Positions 1-5,965 of a stretch of DNA of 6,698 nucleotides are shown here, piece by piece. Numbering within the stretch: position 1 is the first letter of the stretch; each line of letters opens with the position of its first letter. This DNA is from Firmicutes bacterium UBA1047. GTDB lineage: Bacteria > Bacillota > Clostridia > Tissierellales > Sedimentibacteraceae. The DNA is taken from assembly GCA_002316585.1 (NCBI GenBank), contig DCDU01000216.1:1-6698 (forward strand), written 5' to 3'. Made by a program: the position numbers and the translations under genes. The notes below the pieces were generated by a model. It searched no databases, was not told the DNA's origin, and saw only the letters and a program-made list of their open reading frames with translations.

Positions 1-90
1 ATTAAAGCAAAACTTGAAAATGGAGTATTAAGCATAGATGTTCCTAAGGAAAATAAACCAAACAAATCTGTAAAAATTGACATTGATTAA
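1..90 (+). CDS. Hsp20/alpha-crystallin family small heat-shock protein, C-terminal end only
   Basis: The window opens inside a reading frame that runs 29 codons to a TAA stop. The visible residues include KLENGVLSIDVPK followed by VKIDID. The pattern A-x-L-E-N-G-V-L-x-I-x-V-P-K is the hallmark of the end of the alpha-crystallin domain, and the short hydrophilic tail ending in alternating isoleucines matches the I-x-I anchor that small heat-shock proteins use to assemble oligomers. Members of this family are ATP-independent cytoplasmic holdases that bind unfolding proteins. The start and most of the domain lie upstream of the window. A strong terminator follows 10 bp after the stop, so this is the last gene of its transcript. 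The family call rests on one short stretch, but the motif is distinctive. Confidence 0.8.
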   Translation: MKAKLENGVLSIDVPKENKPNKSVKIDID

Positions 91-100
91 TAAAGCAAAC

Positions 101-138
101 AAAAAAAAGCATGTAAGATTTACCACATGCTTTTTTTT
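101..138 (+). terminator. Rho-independent terminator after the Hsp20 gene
   Basis: A perfect stem GCATGT (109-114) / ACATGC (125-130) closes a 10-nt loop. It is flanked by eight A (101-108) and eight T (131-138) that extend the pairing and supply the U tract. The symmetric A and T runs would let it work in both directions, but no gene on the minus strand ends here, so its main role should be to stop Hsp20 transcription just before the exporter promoter. Confidence 0.9.
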
Positions 139-150
139 ACGGAAAATATC

Positions 151-159
151 TGCTATAAT
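151..159 (+). promoter_or_regulatory. Extended -10 promoter for the ABC exporter operon
   Basis: The sequence TGCTATAAT is a perfect extended -10 element (TG at 151-152, TATAAT at 154-159). The region one spacer upstream is the T tract of the preceding terminator and gives no good TTGACA match, which is common for extended -10 promoters. Transcription would start near 166, leaving a leader of roughly 65 nt before the ATPase start codon. This is inferred from consensus only. Confidence 0.55.
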
Positions 160-232
160 TATTGAGGGATATTTTGAACAAAGTTGAGCTATATTTCGTC
201 ATTATAAATAACAAAGAAAAAAAGGAGCAATT

Positions 233-1003
233 ATGTCTGAAGTTTTAAGATTAGAGCATGTAAGCAAGAGTTTCGGAAGCAAGGAAGTTTTAAAAGATAT
301 TAATTTCAGCGTGAACAGCGGTGAAATAATAGGTTATATAGGCTCAAACGGTGCCGGCAAAAGTACAACCATTAAATTAATTTTAGGTCTGATTGATGAT
401 TATCATGGAGATGTATTTGTTTTTGGTGAAAAAGTAAGAGGACAATTTGAGTATAAAAAAAGAATAGGTTATGTGCCGGAGGTTTCCGACATGTATGATA
501 ATTTGACAGCATATGAATATTTAGGCTTTATAGGAATGTTGTACGGCATAAAAGAAGAAAAGGCTGTAGCAAAAGGAAAGGAAATGATGGGCGTTTTTGG
601 CATAGATGATGCAATTTACGGCAGAATTCATACATTTTCCAAAGGAATGAGGCAGAAGCTGTCAATTGTAACAGGCATGCTTCATAATCCCGATATATTG
701 TTTTTAGATGAGCCTTTGGGTGGAATAGATGCCAACAGTGTGCTGGTTTTTAAAGAAATAATGAAAAACCTTAAAGAAGAAGGAAAAACAATATTTTATT
801 CATCTCATATTTTGGAAGTGGTGGAGAAGCTAAGTGACAGAATTTTGCTGATAAATGAAGGAAAAATTGTAATTGACGGAACAATGGCGGATGTAATGAG
901 CAAGCAGTCGGATAATTCTTTGGAATCCATATTTAATGATGTTACCGGATTTCATGACCATGAAGCATTGGCAAGGAAATTTACGGATGCTTTTATGAAT
1001 TGA
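233..1003 (+). CDS. ABC transporter ATP-binding protein (ABC-2/NatA-like exporter)
   Basis: This 256-residue protein is the cytoplasmic ATPase of an ABC-2-type exporter. It has every nucleotide-binding element in order: aromatic A-loop F14, Walker A GSNGAGKST (37-45), Q-loop region IGYVPE with Glu83 in place of Gln as often seen in this subfamily, signature FSKGMRQ (135-141), Walker B ILFLDEP (155-161) with catalytic Glu160, D-loop GGID (163-166), and switch His192. A short C-terminal part (about 200-256) contains the LESIF motif typical of NatA/CcmA-like exporters. The ATG is preceded by AAAGGAG (221-227). The permease gene begins 14 bp after its stop, so the two form an operon and presumably a homodimeric-ATPase complex with that permease. 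The substrate cannot be read from the sequence; members of this class move ions, peptides, lipids or antibiotics outward. Confidence 0.95.
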   Translation: MSEVLRLEHVSKSFGSKEVLKDINFSVNSGEIIGYIGSNGAGKSTTIKLILGLIDDYHGDVFVFGEKVRGQFEYKKRIGYVPEVSDMYDNLTAYEYLGFIGMLYGIKEEKAVAKGKEMMGVFGIDDAIYGRIHTFSKGMRQKLSIVTGMLHNPDILFLDEPLGGIDANSVLVFKEIMKNLKEEGKTIFYSSHILEVVEKLSDRILLINEGKIVIDGTMADVMSKQSDNSLESIFNDVTGFHDHEALARKFTDAFMN

Positions 1004-1017
1004 ATGGGAGATTAAGC

Positions 1018-2658
1018 ATGAATGAATTTTTATCTTTAAAAATACTTGATTCTTTTAAAAAAATATTTAAACTTTTCGGAATTAATTATGAGGTGCTTCG
1101 GATTATTTTAAAAACTAAATTGACATTGGATTTGAGAAGGGCGCCTGCCATAAATACAAATAACAGAAGGAAGGATGAGGAGCAGACTTCCATACTTAAA
1201 GGGTATTTGTTACACTTAATTTTTGGTGTATTTTTGGCATTTTTCATTTATTTTATGAAAGACGAAATGATACGCATGATGTACTTTTCCGGAGCATTTT
1301 TCTTTATGACTACAATGTATTTGATTTCTGACTTTTCTTTTGTACTGCTGGATACAAAGGATAAAAATATATTGCTGACAAAACCGCTGGACAGCAGGAC
1401 AGTGTCATTGTCCAAGGTATTGCACATATTGATTTATATGTTCAGGCTCAATGCTTTTATAGCAGGTCCGTCTCTCGCAGCAATGGTAATGAGCAACGGT
1501 CCCTTGGTTATACCCATCTTCTTGTTTGAAATTTTGATGATAGATTTAATAATATTTTTAGTAACAGCATTTATATATTTATTGGTATTGAGATTCTTCG
1601 ACGGAGAATTGCTCAGAAATATAATAAATGTAATTCAAATTTTGCTTACAATAGTAGTGACCGTAGGATATCAGATTGCCGTAAGGATGATAGATTTTAC
1701 ATCACTTCAGGATGTGAAATATATTTTTAATACAACACATTATTTTAATCCTATTTTGTGGTTTGGCGCTCCCTTTGAAATTGTATTCCATGGAGGTGAA
1801 TCATATTTATATGTTTTCACAGCCTTGATAATTATAGTGCCTGCTGCAAGTTTCGCTTATTATTTAGCCTTAAGCAAAAAAATGGAGAGGCTTCTTCTCA
1901 AGCTTGAAGGAGAAGGCAGGGAAAGACCTGCAAAGCATAGGATTGAAAAATTAGTGGGGTTCATAATAAACAGGAATGAAGTTTCAAAGCAGGCATTTCA
2001 TTTTTCAAATGCTATGTTTAGAAGTGACAGAAGTCTTAAATTAAAAATATATCCTGCATTGTCCACCGGAATACTTCTCCCTGTGCTCATGATATTTAAT
2101 ATGAGAATGAGGGGGCAGCAGCTTGAGGCTACAGGATATGAATATCTGTATTTATATTTTAATTTGATTATGTTTCCGACCATCTATTATTTGGTGAATT
2201 ATTCATCTGCATGGAAGGGCTCATACATCTTTGCATCCTCAGGATTTAATAATATGGAAAATGTATACAGAGGATTAATGCGCTCAATGGCATGCAGGTT
2301 TTTTATTCCTCTCATTATTTTAAACGGAGTTATATATACAATAATTTTTAGATTCAGATTTACAATGGACATTATAACTTTATTAATGGCAGGTATTGCA
2401 ATTATGCCTTTTATCGGTAAGATATATTTATCGGTACCCTTTTCTATGCCAATTGACGAATCGAATCAAAAAGACACCTTTGGGAAGTTCCTGCTTTCCT
2501 TAGGGATTGTGGGAGTGCTTGCGGTTCTTCACTTTTTCTCCCATTCCGTAACTATGGGAACAGGGATTTACTTGGCAGTGCTGTTGGCGGTTATTCTTAC
2601 AGGCTGGAAGTTTATACCTGAGAAAATAAACAGCCTGCCTATATGGCAGAAAAGATAA
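1018..2658 (+). CDS. ABC exporter permease, about 12 transmembrane helices
   Basis: This 546-residue integral membrane protein follows the ATPase gene by 14 bp and should be its membrane partner. After a basic N-terminal cytoplasmic stretch of about 60 residues there are about 12 hydrophobic segments, starting roughly at residues 62, 82, 128, 158, 197, 257, 340, 380, 425, 448, 487 and 512. A cytoplasmic loop after the second helix reads LLDTKDKNILLTKPLD, which resembles a conserved loop of large ABC-2-type permeases ("putative ABC exporter" families) in Firmicutes. A charged loop around 285-330 divides the protein into two six-helix halves. I chose the ATG at 1018 because GGGAG (1006-1010) sits 7 nt before it; an in-frame TTG at 1000 adds six residues but has no ribosome binding site. 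The exact Pfam family and the substrate are not certain. Confidence 0.85.
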   Translation: MNEFLSLKILDSFKKIFKLFGINYEVLRIILKTKLTLDLRRAPAINTNNRRKDEEQTSILKGYLLHLIFGVFLAFFIYFMKDEMIRMMYFSGAFFFMTTMYLISDFSFVLLDTKDKNILLTKPLDSRTVSLSKVLHILIYMFRLNAFIAGPSLAAMVMSNGPLVIPIFLFEILMIDLIIFLVTAFIYLLVLRFFDGELLRNIINVIQILLTIVVTVGYQIAVRMIDFTSLQDVKYIFNTTHYFNPILWFGAPFEIVFHGGESYLYVFTALIIIVPAASFAYYLALSKKMERLLLKLEGEGRERPAKHRIEKLVGFIINRNEVSKQAFHFSNAMFRSDRSLKLKIYPALSTGILLPVLMIFNMRMRGQQLEATGYEYLYLYFNLIMFPTIYYLVNYSSAWKGSYIFASSGFNNMENVYRGLMRSMACRFFIPLIILNGVIYTIIFRFRFTMDIITLLMAGIAIMPFIGKIYLSVPFSMPIDESNQKDTFGKFLLSLGIVGVLAVLHFFSHSVTMGTGIYLAVLLAVILTGWKFIPEKINSLPIWQKR

Positions 2659-2694
2659 AGAGTGATGAATAGCCGGGGCGGAATACTATGCAAT

Positions 2695-3318
2695 TTAATA
2701 TTCGAAGTCAACTGTCACATCAGCTTCAATATTGATAGTACCCGGCATAATGGGAGTTGCGGCGTCAAATTCCCGCTGAACAGGGAAAGGCATAACCGTA
2801 TTTTCAACAATTTTAACCGGAATTGCCGTTGAAGGTAATCCAAGATTCATAGTAATTGATTGAGCTTTTTGGATTGCATTCGAAATTGCCATATTTAAAG
2901 CCTGCTGGTAATAGTATTCTTTGTTTGATACATCAAAAGATATCAAATCAACAGTATTAGCGCCTGCATTTACAGAAGTGTCAATAATACTTCCGATAGC
3001 ATCCAAATTATTTATTTTGATTTCTAAAATATTTCTGACCGAGTAACCTCTGTCAATTTGTCTTCCATCTTCATAATCATAAACTCTGTCAATGGAATAT
3101 TGAATAGTTTTTATATCAGTAATTCCCATTCCTTGGAGTGCTTGAATTACTGATTCACTTCTTCTTGCGTTGTCTGTCTGTATCTGGGATAAGTTTTCTC
3201 CTGAGGTCTGAACTCCTAAACGTATTGCTGCCGTGTCCGGAGCCATGGTTATTTCACCGTGTCCTGATAATATCATGGTTTTGCTATGTAAATTATTGTC
3301 CGGCATATATCTTGCCAT
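2695..3318 (-). CDS. SIMPL domain protein (DUF541)
   Basis: This 207-residue protein on the minus strand matches the SIMPL/DUF541 family along its length. It has the opening ILSGHGEITMAPDTAAIRLGV (about 16-36), the ring of polar residues with Ser/Glu in the next helix, the I-x-T-x-x-Y-S-I-x-x-x-Y-x-Y segment (about 75-90), RGYSVRNILEIKI (about 95-107), a helix with YYYQQALNMAISNAIQKAQ (about 140-158), and a final strand IEADVTVDFEY. Relatives include Brucella BP26 and E. coli YggE, periplasmic proteins linked to stress tolerance; the molecular role is unknown. The start is set by AAAGGGGGA just upstream of the ATG. Unlike most relatives it has no signal peptide: the first 14 residues (MARYMPDNNLHSKT) are polar, so it is probably cytoplasmic or leaves the cell by another route. 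It stands alone and converges on the permease gene. Confidence 0.88.
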   Translation of the reverse strand: MARYMPDNNLHSKTMILSGHGEITMAPDTAAIRLGVQTSGENLSQIQTDNARRSESVIQALQGMGITDIKTIQYSIDRVYDYEDGRQIDRGYSVRNILEIKINNLDAIGSIIDTSVNAGANTVDLISFDVSNKEYYYQQALNMAISNAIQKAQSITMNLGLPSTAIPVKIVENTVMPFPVQREFDAATPIMPGTINIEADVTVDFEY

Positions 3319-3459
3319 AATAATTCCCCCTTTTATTTTTTAAATTAATATATAATATGAATTTTATAGAACTGTGTGCCACTTTGAACATCATGAGCGT
3401 GATGCCCCGGCAAAATATTATAATTATAATCTGTTTTTAATGAAATTAATAAATTATTA

Positions 3460-3468
3460 TGGTAAAAT
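3460..3468 (+). promoter_or_regulatory. Possible extended -10 promoter for the LytTR regulator
   Basis: TGGTAAAAT matches the extended -10 consensus at all but one position and resembles the TGGTATAAT before the sigma-like gene. No convincing -35 element lies upstream. If used, it would give a leader of about 150 nt that contains the inverted repeat at 3511-3540. A rival candidate is TATAAA (3555-3560) with TTGCTT (3534-3539), but the 15-bp spacer is short. Confidence 0.3.
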
Positions 3469-3510
3469 ATATATAAATATTAATTTTATTATACATGATC
3501 CGGATGGTGT

Positions 3511-3540
3511 TAAGATTCAATTTGCCGAACAAATTGCTTA
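3511..3540. repeat. Inverted repeat upstream of the LytTR regulator (operator or leader hairpin)
   Basis: CAATTTG (3518-3524) and CAAATTG (3530-3536) are perfect inverted arms around CCGAA. The outer arms TAAG (3511-3514) and CTTA (3537-3540) also pair, with ATT (3515-3517) as a one-sided bulge, giving 11 pairs in total. It is not followed by a T tract and no gene ends nearby, so it does not look like a terminator. Its position about 90 bp before the regulator start suits an operator for a dimeric regulator or an RNA leader structure. Confidence 0.6.
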
Positions 3541-3626
3541 ATAAAATGTGACTGTATAAAGGTGCGCTGATTTTGAGATATTTAAAACAATCAAGGATAA
3601 AATGATAGCGGAAAAATGGTGAAATT

Positions 3627-4355
3627 ATGTTAAAAATTGCAATATGCGATGATGATAAGGCATTATGCCTTCAGTTAAAAAGCATGCTTAATGAAACAAA
3701 TGAAAAAACAGATGAAAATATTGAAATTTCTATATTTTTTTCAGGAGAAGAAATGTGTGATTCGCTGCTTGGCGGAAATCATTTTAACATTATTTTTCTT
3801 GATATAGAATTGCGTGAAATTAACGGCGTGGAGGTGGGTAAGAAAATTCGTGAGGAATTTAATGATGAATTGACTCAAATTGTCTATATATCCGCAAAGG
3901 ACAGTTATGCAATGGACTTGTTCGATATAAGACCTTTGAATTTTCTTGTGAAGCCGCTGAAAACAGAAAAAATAGAATCAGTTCTCAAAACAGCAAAGAA
4001 AATTTTAGGTACAAGCAATCAATATTATGAATATAAAATAGGCAATGTAAATTTTAATGTTTTATTAAATGATATTTTGTATTTTGAAAGCAGCGGCAGA
4101 AAAGTTAAAATTATATTGAAAGATGATGTTAATGAATATTACGGAAAGCTTTCGGAGGTTGAAGAAAAGCTTAAAAACAGCGACTTTTTTTTCATTCATA
4201 AATCATATCTTATCAATTACAATCATGTTATTGAATATACATATGAATATGTGAAAATGTCCAACAATGAAATACTTGGCATCAGCCAAAACAACAGAAA
4301 GGCAGTTCGTGAAAAATTGCTGCAAAAGAAGCAGAGGATGTACCATGTCAAGTAG
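3627..4355 (+). CDS. LytTR-family two-component response regulator (AgrA/LytR-like)
   Basis: This 242-residue protein has a receiver domain (1 to about 122) and a C-terminal LytTR DNA-binding domain (about 132-236). Receiver residues are intact: acidic pair Asp8/Asp9, phospho-acceptor Asp59 in IIFLDIEL, switch Ser89 and Lys109 in FLVKPL. The LytTR part shows NDILYFESSGRKVKI and FFFIHKSYLINYNHV, the family's typical strands. Such proteins bind paired direct repeats in promoters and control autolysis, quorum sensing, bacteriocin or transport genes. The ATG follows GGTGA (3618-3622). Its stop overlaps the next start by 11 bp, the usual arrangement with a GHKL sensor kinase, but that kinase is broken here, so the regulator is effectively an orphan. 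No sign of decay is seen in the regulator itself. The target genes are unknown. Confidence 0.93.
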   Translation: MLKIAICDDDKALCLQLKSMLNETNEKTDENIEISIFFSGEEMCDSLLGGNHFNIIFLDIELREINGVEVGKKIREEFNDELTQIVYISAKDSYAMDLFDIRPLNFLVKPLKTEKIESVLKTAKKILGTSNQYYEYKIGNVNFNVLLNDILYFESSGRKVKIILKDDVNEYYGKLSEVEEKLKNSDFFFIHKSYLINYNHVIEYTYEYVKMSNNEILGISQNNRKAVREKLLQKKQRMYHVK

Positions 4356-4612
4356 CTATACTGCATTTTACTTAATTACAAATGTATTTTCAACATATAC
4401 ACTGTTTAGGTATATGAGCATCTTTTTCGACAGGAAGGATGTTGATAAAAAACAAGAAATCCTATCTTATTCGCTGTATTTTTGTATTATAAGGCTTAGG
4501 ATTAAACAGTGTCGAAAGGTCTGTTGAAAAGTACAAGGGAACAATGAAAATTCATAATGACAACAGTGTGTTTTATGTTGATATCTTAATGTATAATCAA
4601 TTGGCGGACTGA
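4345..4612 (+). pseudogene. GHKL sensor histidine kinase remnant with large internal deletion and frameshift
   Basis: An ATG at 4345, with AGAGGA 6 nt upstream and overlapping the regulator's stop, opens a frame whose first residues (MSSSYTAFYLITNVFSTYT, then FRYMSIFF and KKQEILSYSLYF) look like the first membrane helix and loop of AgrC/GHKL-type kinases encoded beside LytTR regulators. Near 4490 this similarity stops. In another frame, from GGC at 4493 to TGA at 4610-4612, 39 codons encode GLGLNSVERSVEKYKGTM and a short tail ending VFYVDILMYNQLAD, which is the G2 box and last strands of a GHKL ATPase domain. The remaining membrane helices, the phospho-acceptor His, the N box and the G1 box are missing. 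With such kinases usually about 430 residues, roughly 1 kb has been lost. In the original frame translation ends at 4525-4527, giving a 60-residue product. The upstream codon in the second frame is a TAA, so no fusion is possible. Confidence 0.85.
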
Positions 4613-4675
4613 AGTTTAAGTTTTGACATAAATTCATATTATTTATTACATGGCTAAGAATTGAGCATGTATTTA

Positions 4676-4684
4676 TGGTATAAT
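4676..4684 (+). promoter_or_regulatory. Extended -10 promoter for the sigma-like/membrane protein cluster
   Basis: TGGTATAAT is a perfect extended -10 element. There is no good -35 at the usual distance; TTGAGC (4661-4666) is only 12 bp away. The start point would be near 4691, giving a short leader of about 30 nt. A consensus TTGACA lies at 4623-4628 but its 17-bp-spaced partner TTACAT is poor. Confidence 0.55.
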
Positions 4685-4720
4685 GTATGTTGACATAATT
4701 TGAACAATTGGAGGTCTGCC

Positions 4721-5128
4721 ATGAATTTTCATGAATATATAAAAAAAGTATATACAATCGCATTTAGACTAACAGGAGAAGAAACCTCGGCAAATGACAT
4801 GGCAGTTCTTGCTATTAACAGAAATGCAAACAATATAAAAGAAGATAATATTGATTTAAGTATATTTCATGTCACGGCAAAGGAAGTTTGCGGCATATTT
4901 CTGCTGCAGTCAGGTAAATACAGTACTTCATTGAATAATCAAAACAATCTTATCCAAAATGCATTGATGACATTAGAGCCGCTAAGCAGAACAGCAGTGG
5001 TGTGGACAGATATAATGGGATTTAATATAAATGATTTAGCATCAGTATCAAATTGCTCAAAATCAGAGCTTTATAAAAAGCTTAATACCGCACGGAGGCA
5101 GATATGCATTATTCAAAAAACACTTTAA
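4721..5128 (+). CDS. Divergent ECF sigma-factor-like protein
   Basis: This 135-residue protein has the layout of a small sigma-70-family (ECF) factor. Residues 1-62 resemble region 2: Y-I-K-K-V-Y-T-I-A-F-R-L-T-G matches the usual opening helix, and SIFHVTAKEVCGIFL aligns where other ECF factors have the WLxxIAxN helix. Residues 77-130 resemble region 4: L-x-P-L-S-R-T-A-V-V-W, then GFNINDLASVSNCSKSELYKKLNTARRQI, a helix-turn-helix. It is shorter than usual (ECF factors run about 160-200) and lacks the conserved D-L-x-Q-E/D of region 2 (here NDMAVLA), so it may not bind core polymerase normally. The ATG at 4721 is chosen because GGAGGT (4710-4715) precedes it; an upstream in-frame TTG at 4700 lies before that site. 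It overlaps the next gene by 25 bp. Function is inferred from fold only. Confidence 0.6.
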   Translation: MNFHEYIKKVYTIAFRLTGEETSANDMAVLAINRNANNIKEDNIDLSIFHVTAKEVCGIFLLQSGKYSTSLNNQNNLIQNALMTLEPLSRTAVVWTDIMGFNINDLASVSNCSKSELYKKLNTARRQICIIQKTL

Positions 5129-5961
5129 TTTTAAAATATGGGTTAATTGTTGTTTTGGTGTGCTTAATTATAAGTATATTTATTTACATGCAGTTTTTTT
5201 TGGATGAGCCGGTGTTCTTAAAGCATTACTACGATTTAATAATGTATGAAGATATGCGGATGAGTCTGCATTTAATAACAAATTCAAGTGATAAGAGAAG
5301 TGTTTACAAAATAGAATTTCCCCAGCTTCCCGATGATTTTGCATATATAGAACTGGATTATTCTATCAACAACAATGAGGATGGTTATTTTCGCACGCGG
5401 GAATTCGCACATTACAATTACAATGAGTTATCCTTGCTTATTCATGTTCTCGAAGAAAATGACAGTGAAGAAAGCATTGTATTGGATAAAGCGGTTGTGC
5501 ATTACAGTGACGGAGATTCACAGGAAGCAGACATAGGGAAAATTATTTTGCATAAAGATGTAAGGCGAACTGATATTTTGACCTCAACATTTTCTGAAAG
5601 CTCTAATGATGATACATCTTCTGCGGGCTTTATATCAGATGATGATATAATTATAGAAAGTATAAAATCAAATTTAGATGAAGAATTGAGCGGTATATTT
5701 GAATTAAAAATGGATGGTGAAGATGTAAGAGACCTGAATTATCCCATAAATATATCTGCCAAGGAGCCTTTGTGCTTTGAAAGCCAATTTAAATTTGAAT
5801 CTGAGGATGACAGAGTATATAATGTATATGATATTCACGGAAGAATTACAGCGGCAGATTCACAAGGGAATAAAGGAATTAAGAGAATTTTGAATTTGAA
5901 TTACTATCCATGGGAAGTATTTAGCAATGAAAGAGGAATAATTCAATATCTTAGGAGGTGA
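5104..5961 (+). CDS. Single-pass membrane protein with large extracytoplasmic domain, unknown function
   Basis: I do not recognise this 285-residue protein. It has a short basic N-terminus (MHYSKNTLILK), one hydrophobic helix at about 12-31, and then a hydrophilic, acidic segment of about 250 residues that should lie outside the cell, with alternating strand-like stretches and a low-complexity Ser/Asp/Glu run near 160-182. The cysteine in the helix (VLVC at 17-20) lacks the small residue before it that a lipobox needs. The start is supported by GGAGG (5094-5098) 5 nt upstream, inside the sigma-like gene; the 25-bp overlap suggests coupled translation. Position next to a sigma-like gene suggests an anti-sigma or sensor role, but only about 11 residues face the cytoplasm, too few for a known anti-sigma domain. 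It may sense the wall or act with the following membrane protein. Confidence 0.75.
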   Translation: MHYSKNTLILKYGLIVVLVCLIISIFIYMQFFLDEPVFLKHYYDLIMYEDMRMSLHLITNSSDKRSVYKIEFPQLPDDFAYIELDYSINNNEDGYFRTREFAHYNYNELSLLIHVLEENDSEESIVLDKAVVHYSDGDSQEADIGKIILHKDVRRTDILTSTFSESSNDDTSSAGFISDDDIIIESIKSNLDEELSGIFELKMDGEDVRDLNYPINISAKEPLCFESQFKFESEDDRVYNVYDIHGRITAADSQGNKGIKRILNLNYYPWEVFSNERGIIQYLRR

Positions 5962-5965
5962 AGCT

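Larger units (their letters stand above)
3319..3626. other. 308-bp divergent intergenic region with several symmetric elements
   Basis: No gene is visible between the divergent SIMPL and LytTR genes. The region is very AT-rich with a few GC-richer islands. It holds the SIMPL ribosome binding site (complement of 3324-3333), a weak nested inverted repeat (TGCC 3377-3380 / GGCA 3409-3412 around CATCA 3389-3393 / TGATG 3400-3404), two back-to-back TATAAT hexamers (3419-3430), an extended -10-like TGGTAAAAT (3460-3468), an 8-bp palindrome ATCCGGAT (3498-3505), a strong inverted repeat (3511-3540), and the GGTGA ribosome binding site of the LytTR gene (3618-3622). No clear -35/-10 pair was found for the SIMPL gene. 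Confidence 0.7.

Noticed and set aside
314..493. Glu83 in place of the Q-loop glutamine as a possible loss of function in the ATPase
   Set aside because: IGYxPE is common among active ABC-2 exporter ATPases, so it is a subfamily trait.
1000..1017. Upstream TTG start for the permease, adding six residues
   Set aside because: No ribosome binding site precedes it, while GGGAG is 7 nt before the ATG at 1018.
1998..2183. Minus-strand open frame of 61 codons inside the permease
   Set aside because: It lies wholly within a well-supported membrane protein gene and shows no family features.
2659..2694. Terminator between the convergent permease and SIMPL genes
   Set aside because: Only a 4-bp ATAG/CTAT pairing without a T tract is present, so no terminator can be supported.
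3138..3320. Plus-strand open frame of 60 codons opposite the SIMPL gene
   Set aside because: It is antisense to a conserved SIMPL domain. Its hydrophobic translation mirrors that gene's codons.
3377..3412. Nested inverted repeat as a small RNA or riboswitch
   Set aside because: The arms are only 4 and 5 bp with unequal gaps, and no known riboswitch motif is recognisable.
4700..4720. Upstream TTG start for the sigma-like protein, adding seven residues
   Set aside because: These codons would include the GGAGGT ribosome binding site itself, which is well placed for the ATG at 4721.
4467..4763. Minus-strand open frame of 98 codons
   Set aside because: It is antisense to the kinase remnant and the start of the sigma-like gene, and its translation looks like a non-coding shadow rich in Cys, His and Tyr.
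5152..5163. Possible lipoprotein lipobox (VLVC) in the single-pass membrane protein
   Set aside because: The residue before Cys20 is Val rather than Gly, Ala or Ser, and the cysteine sits in the middle of the hydrophobic helix.
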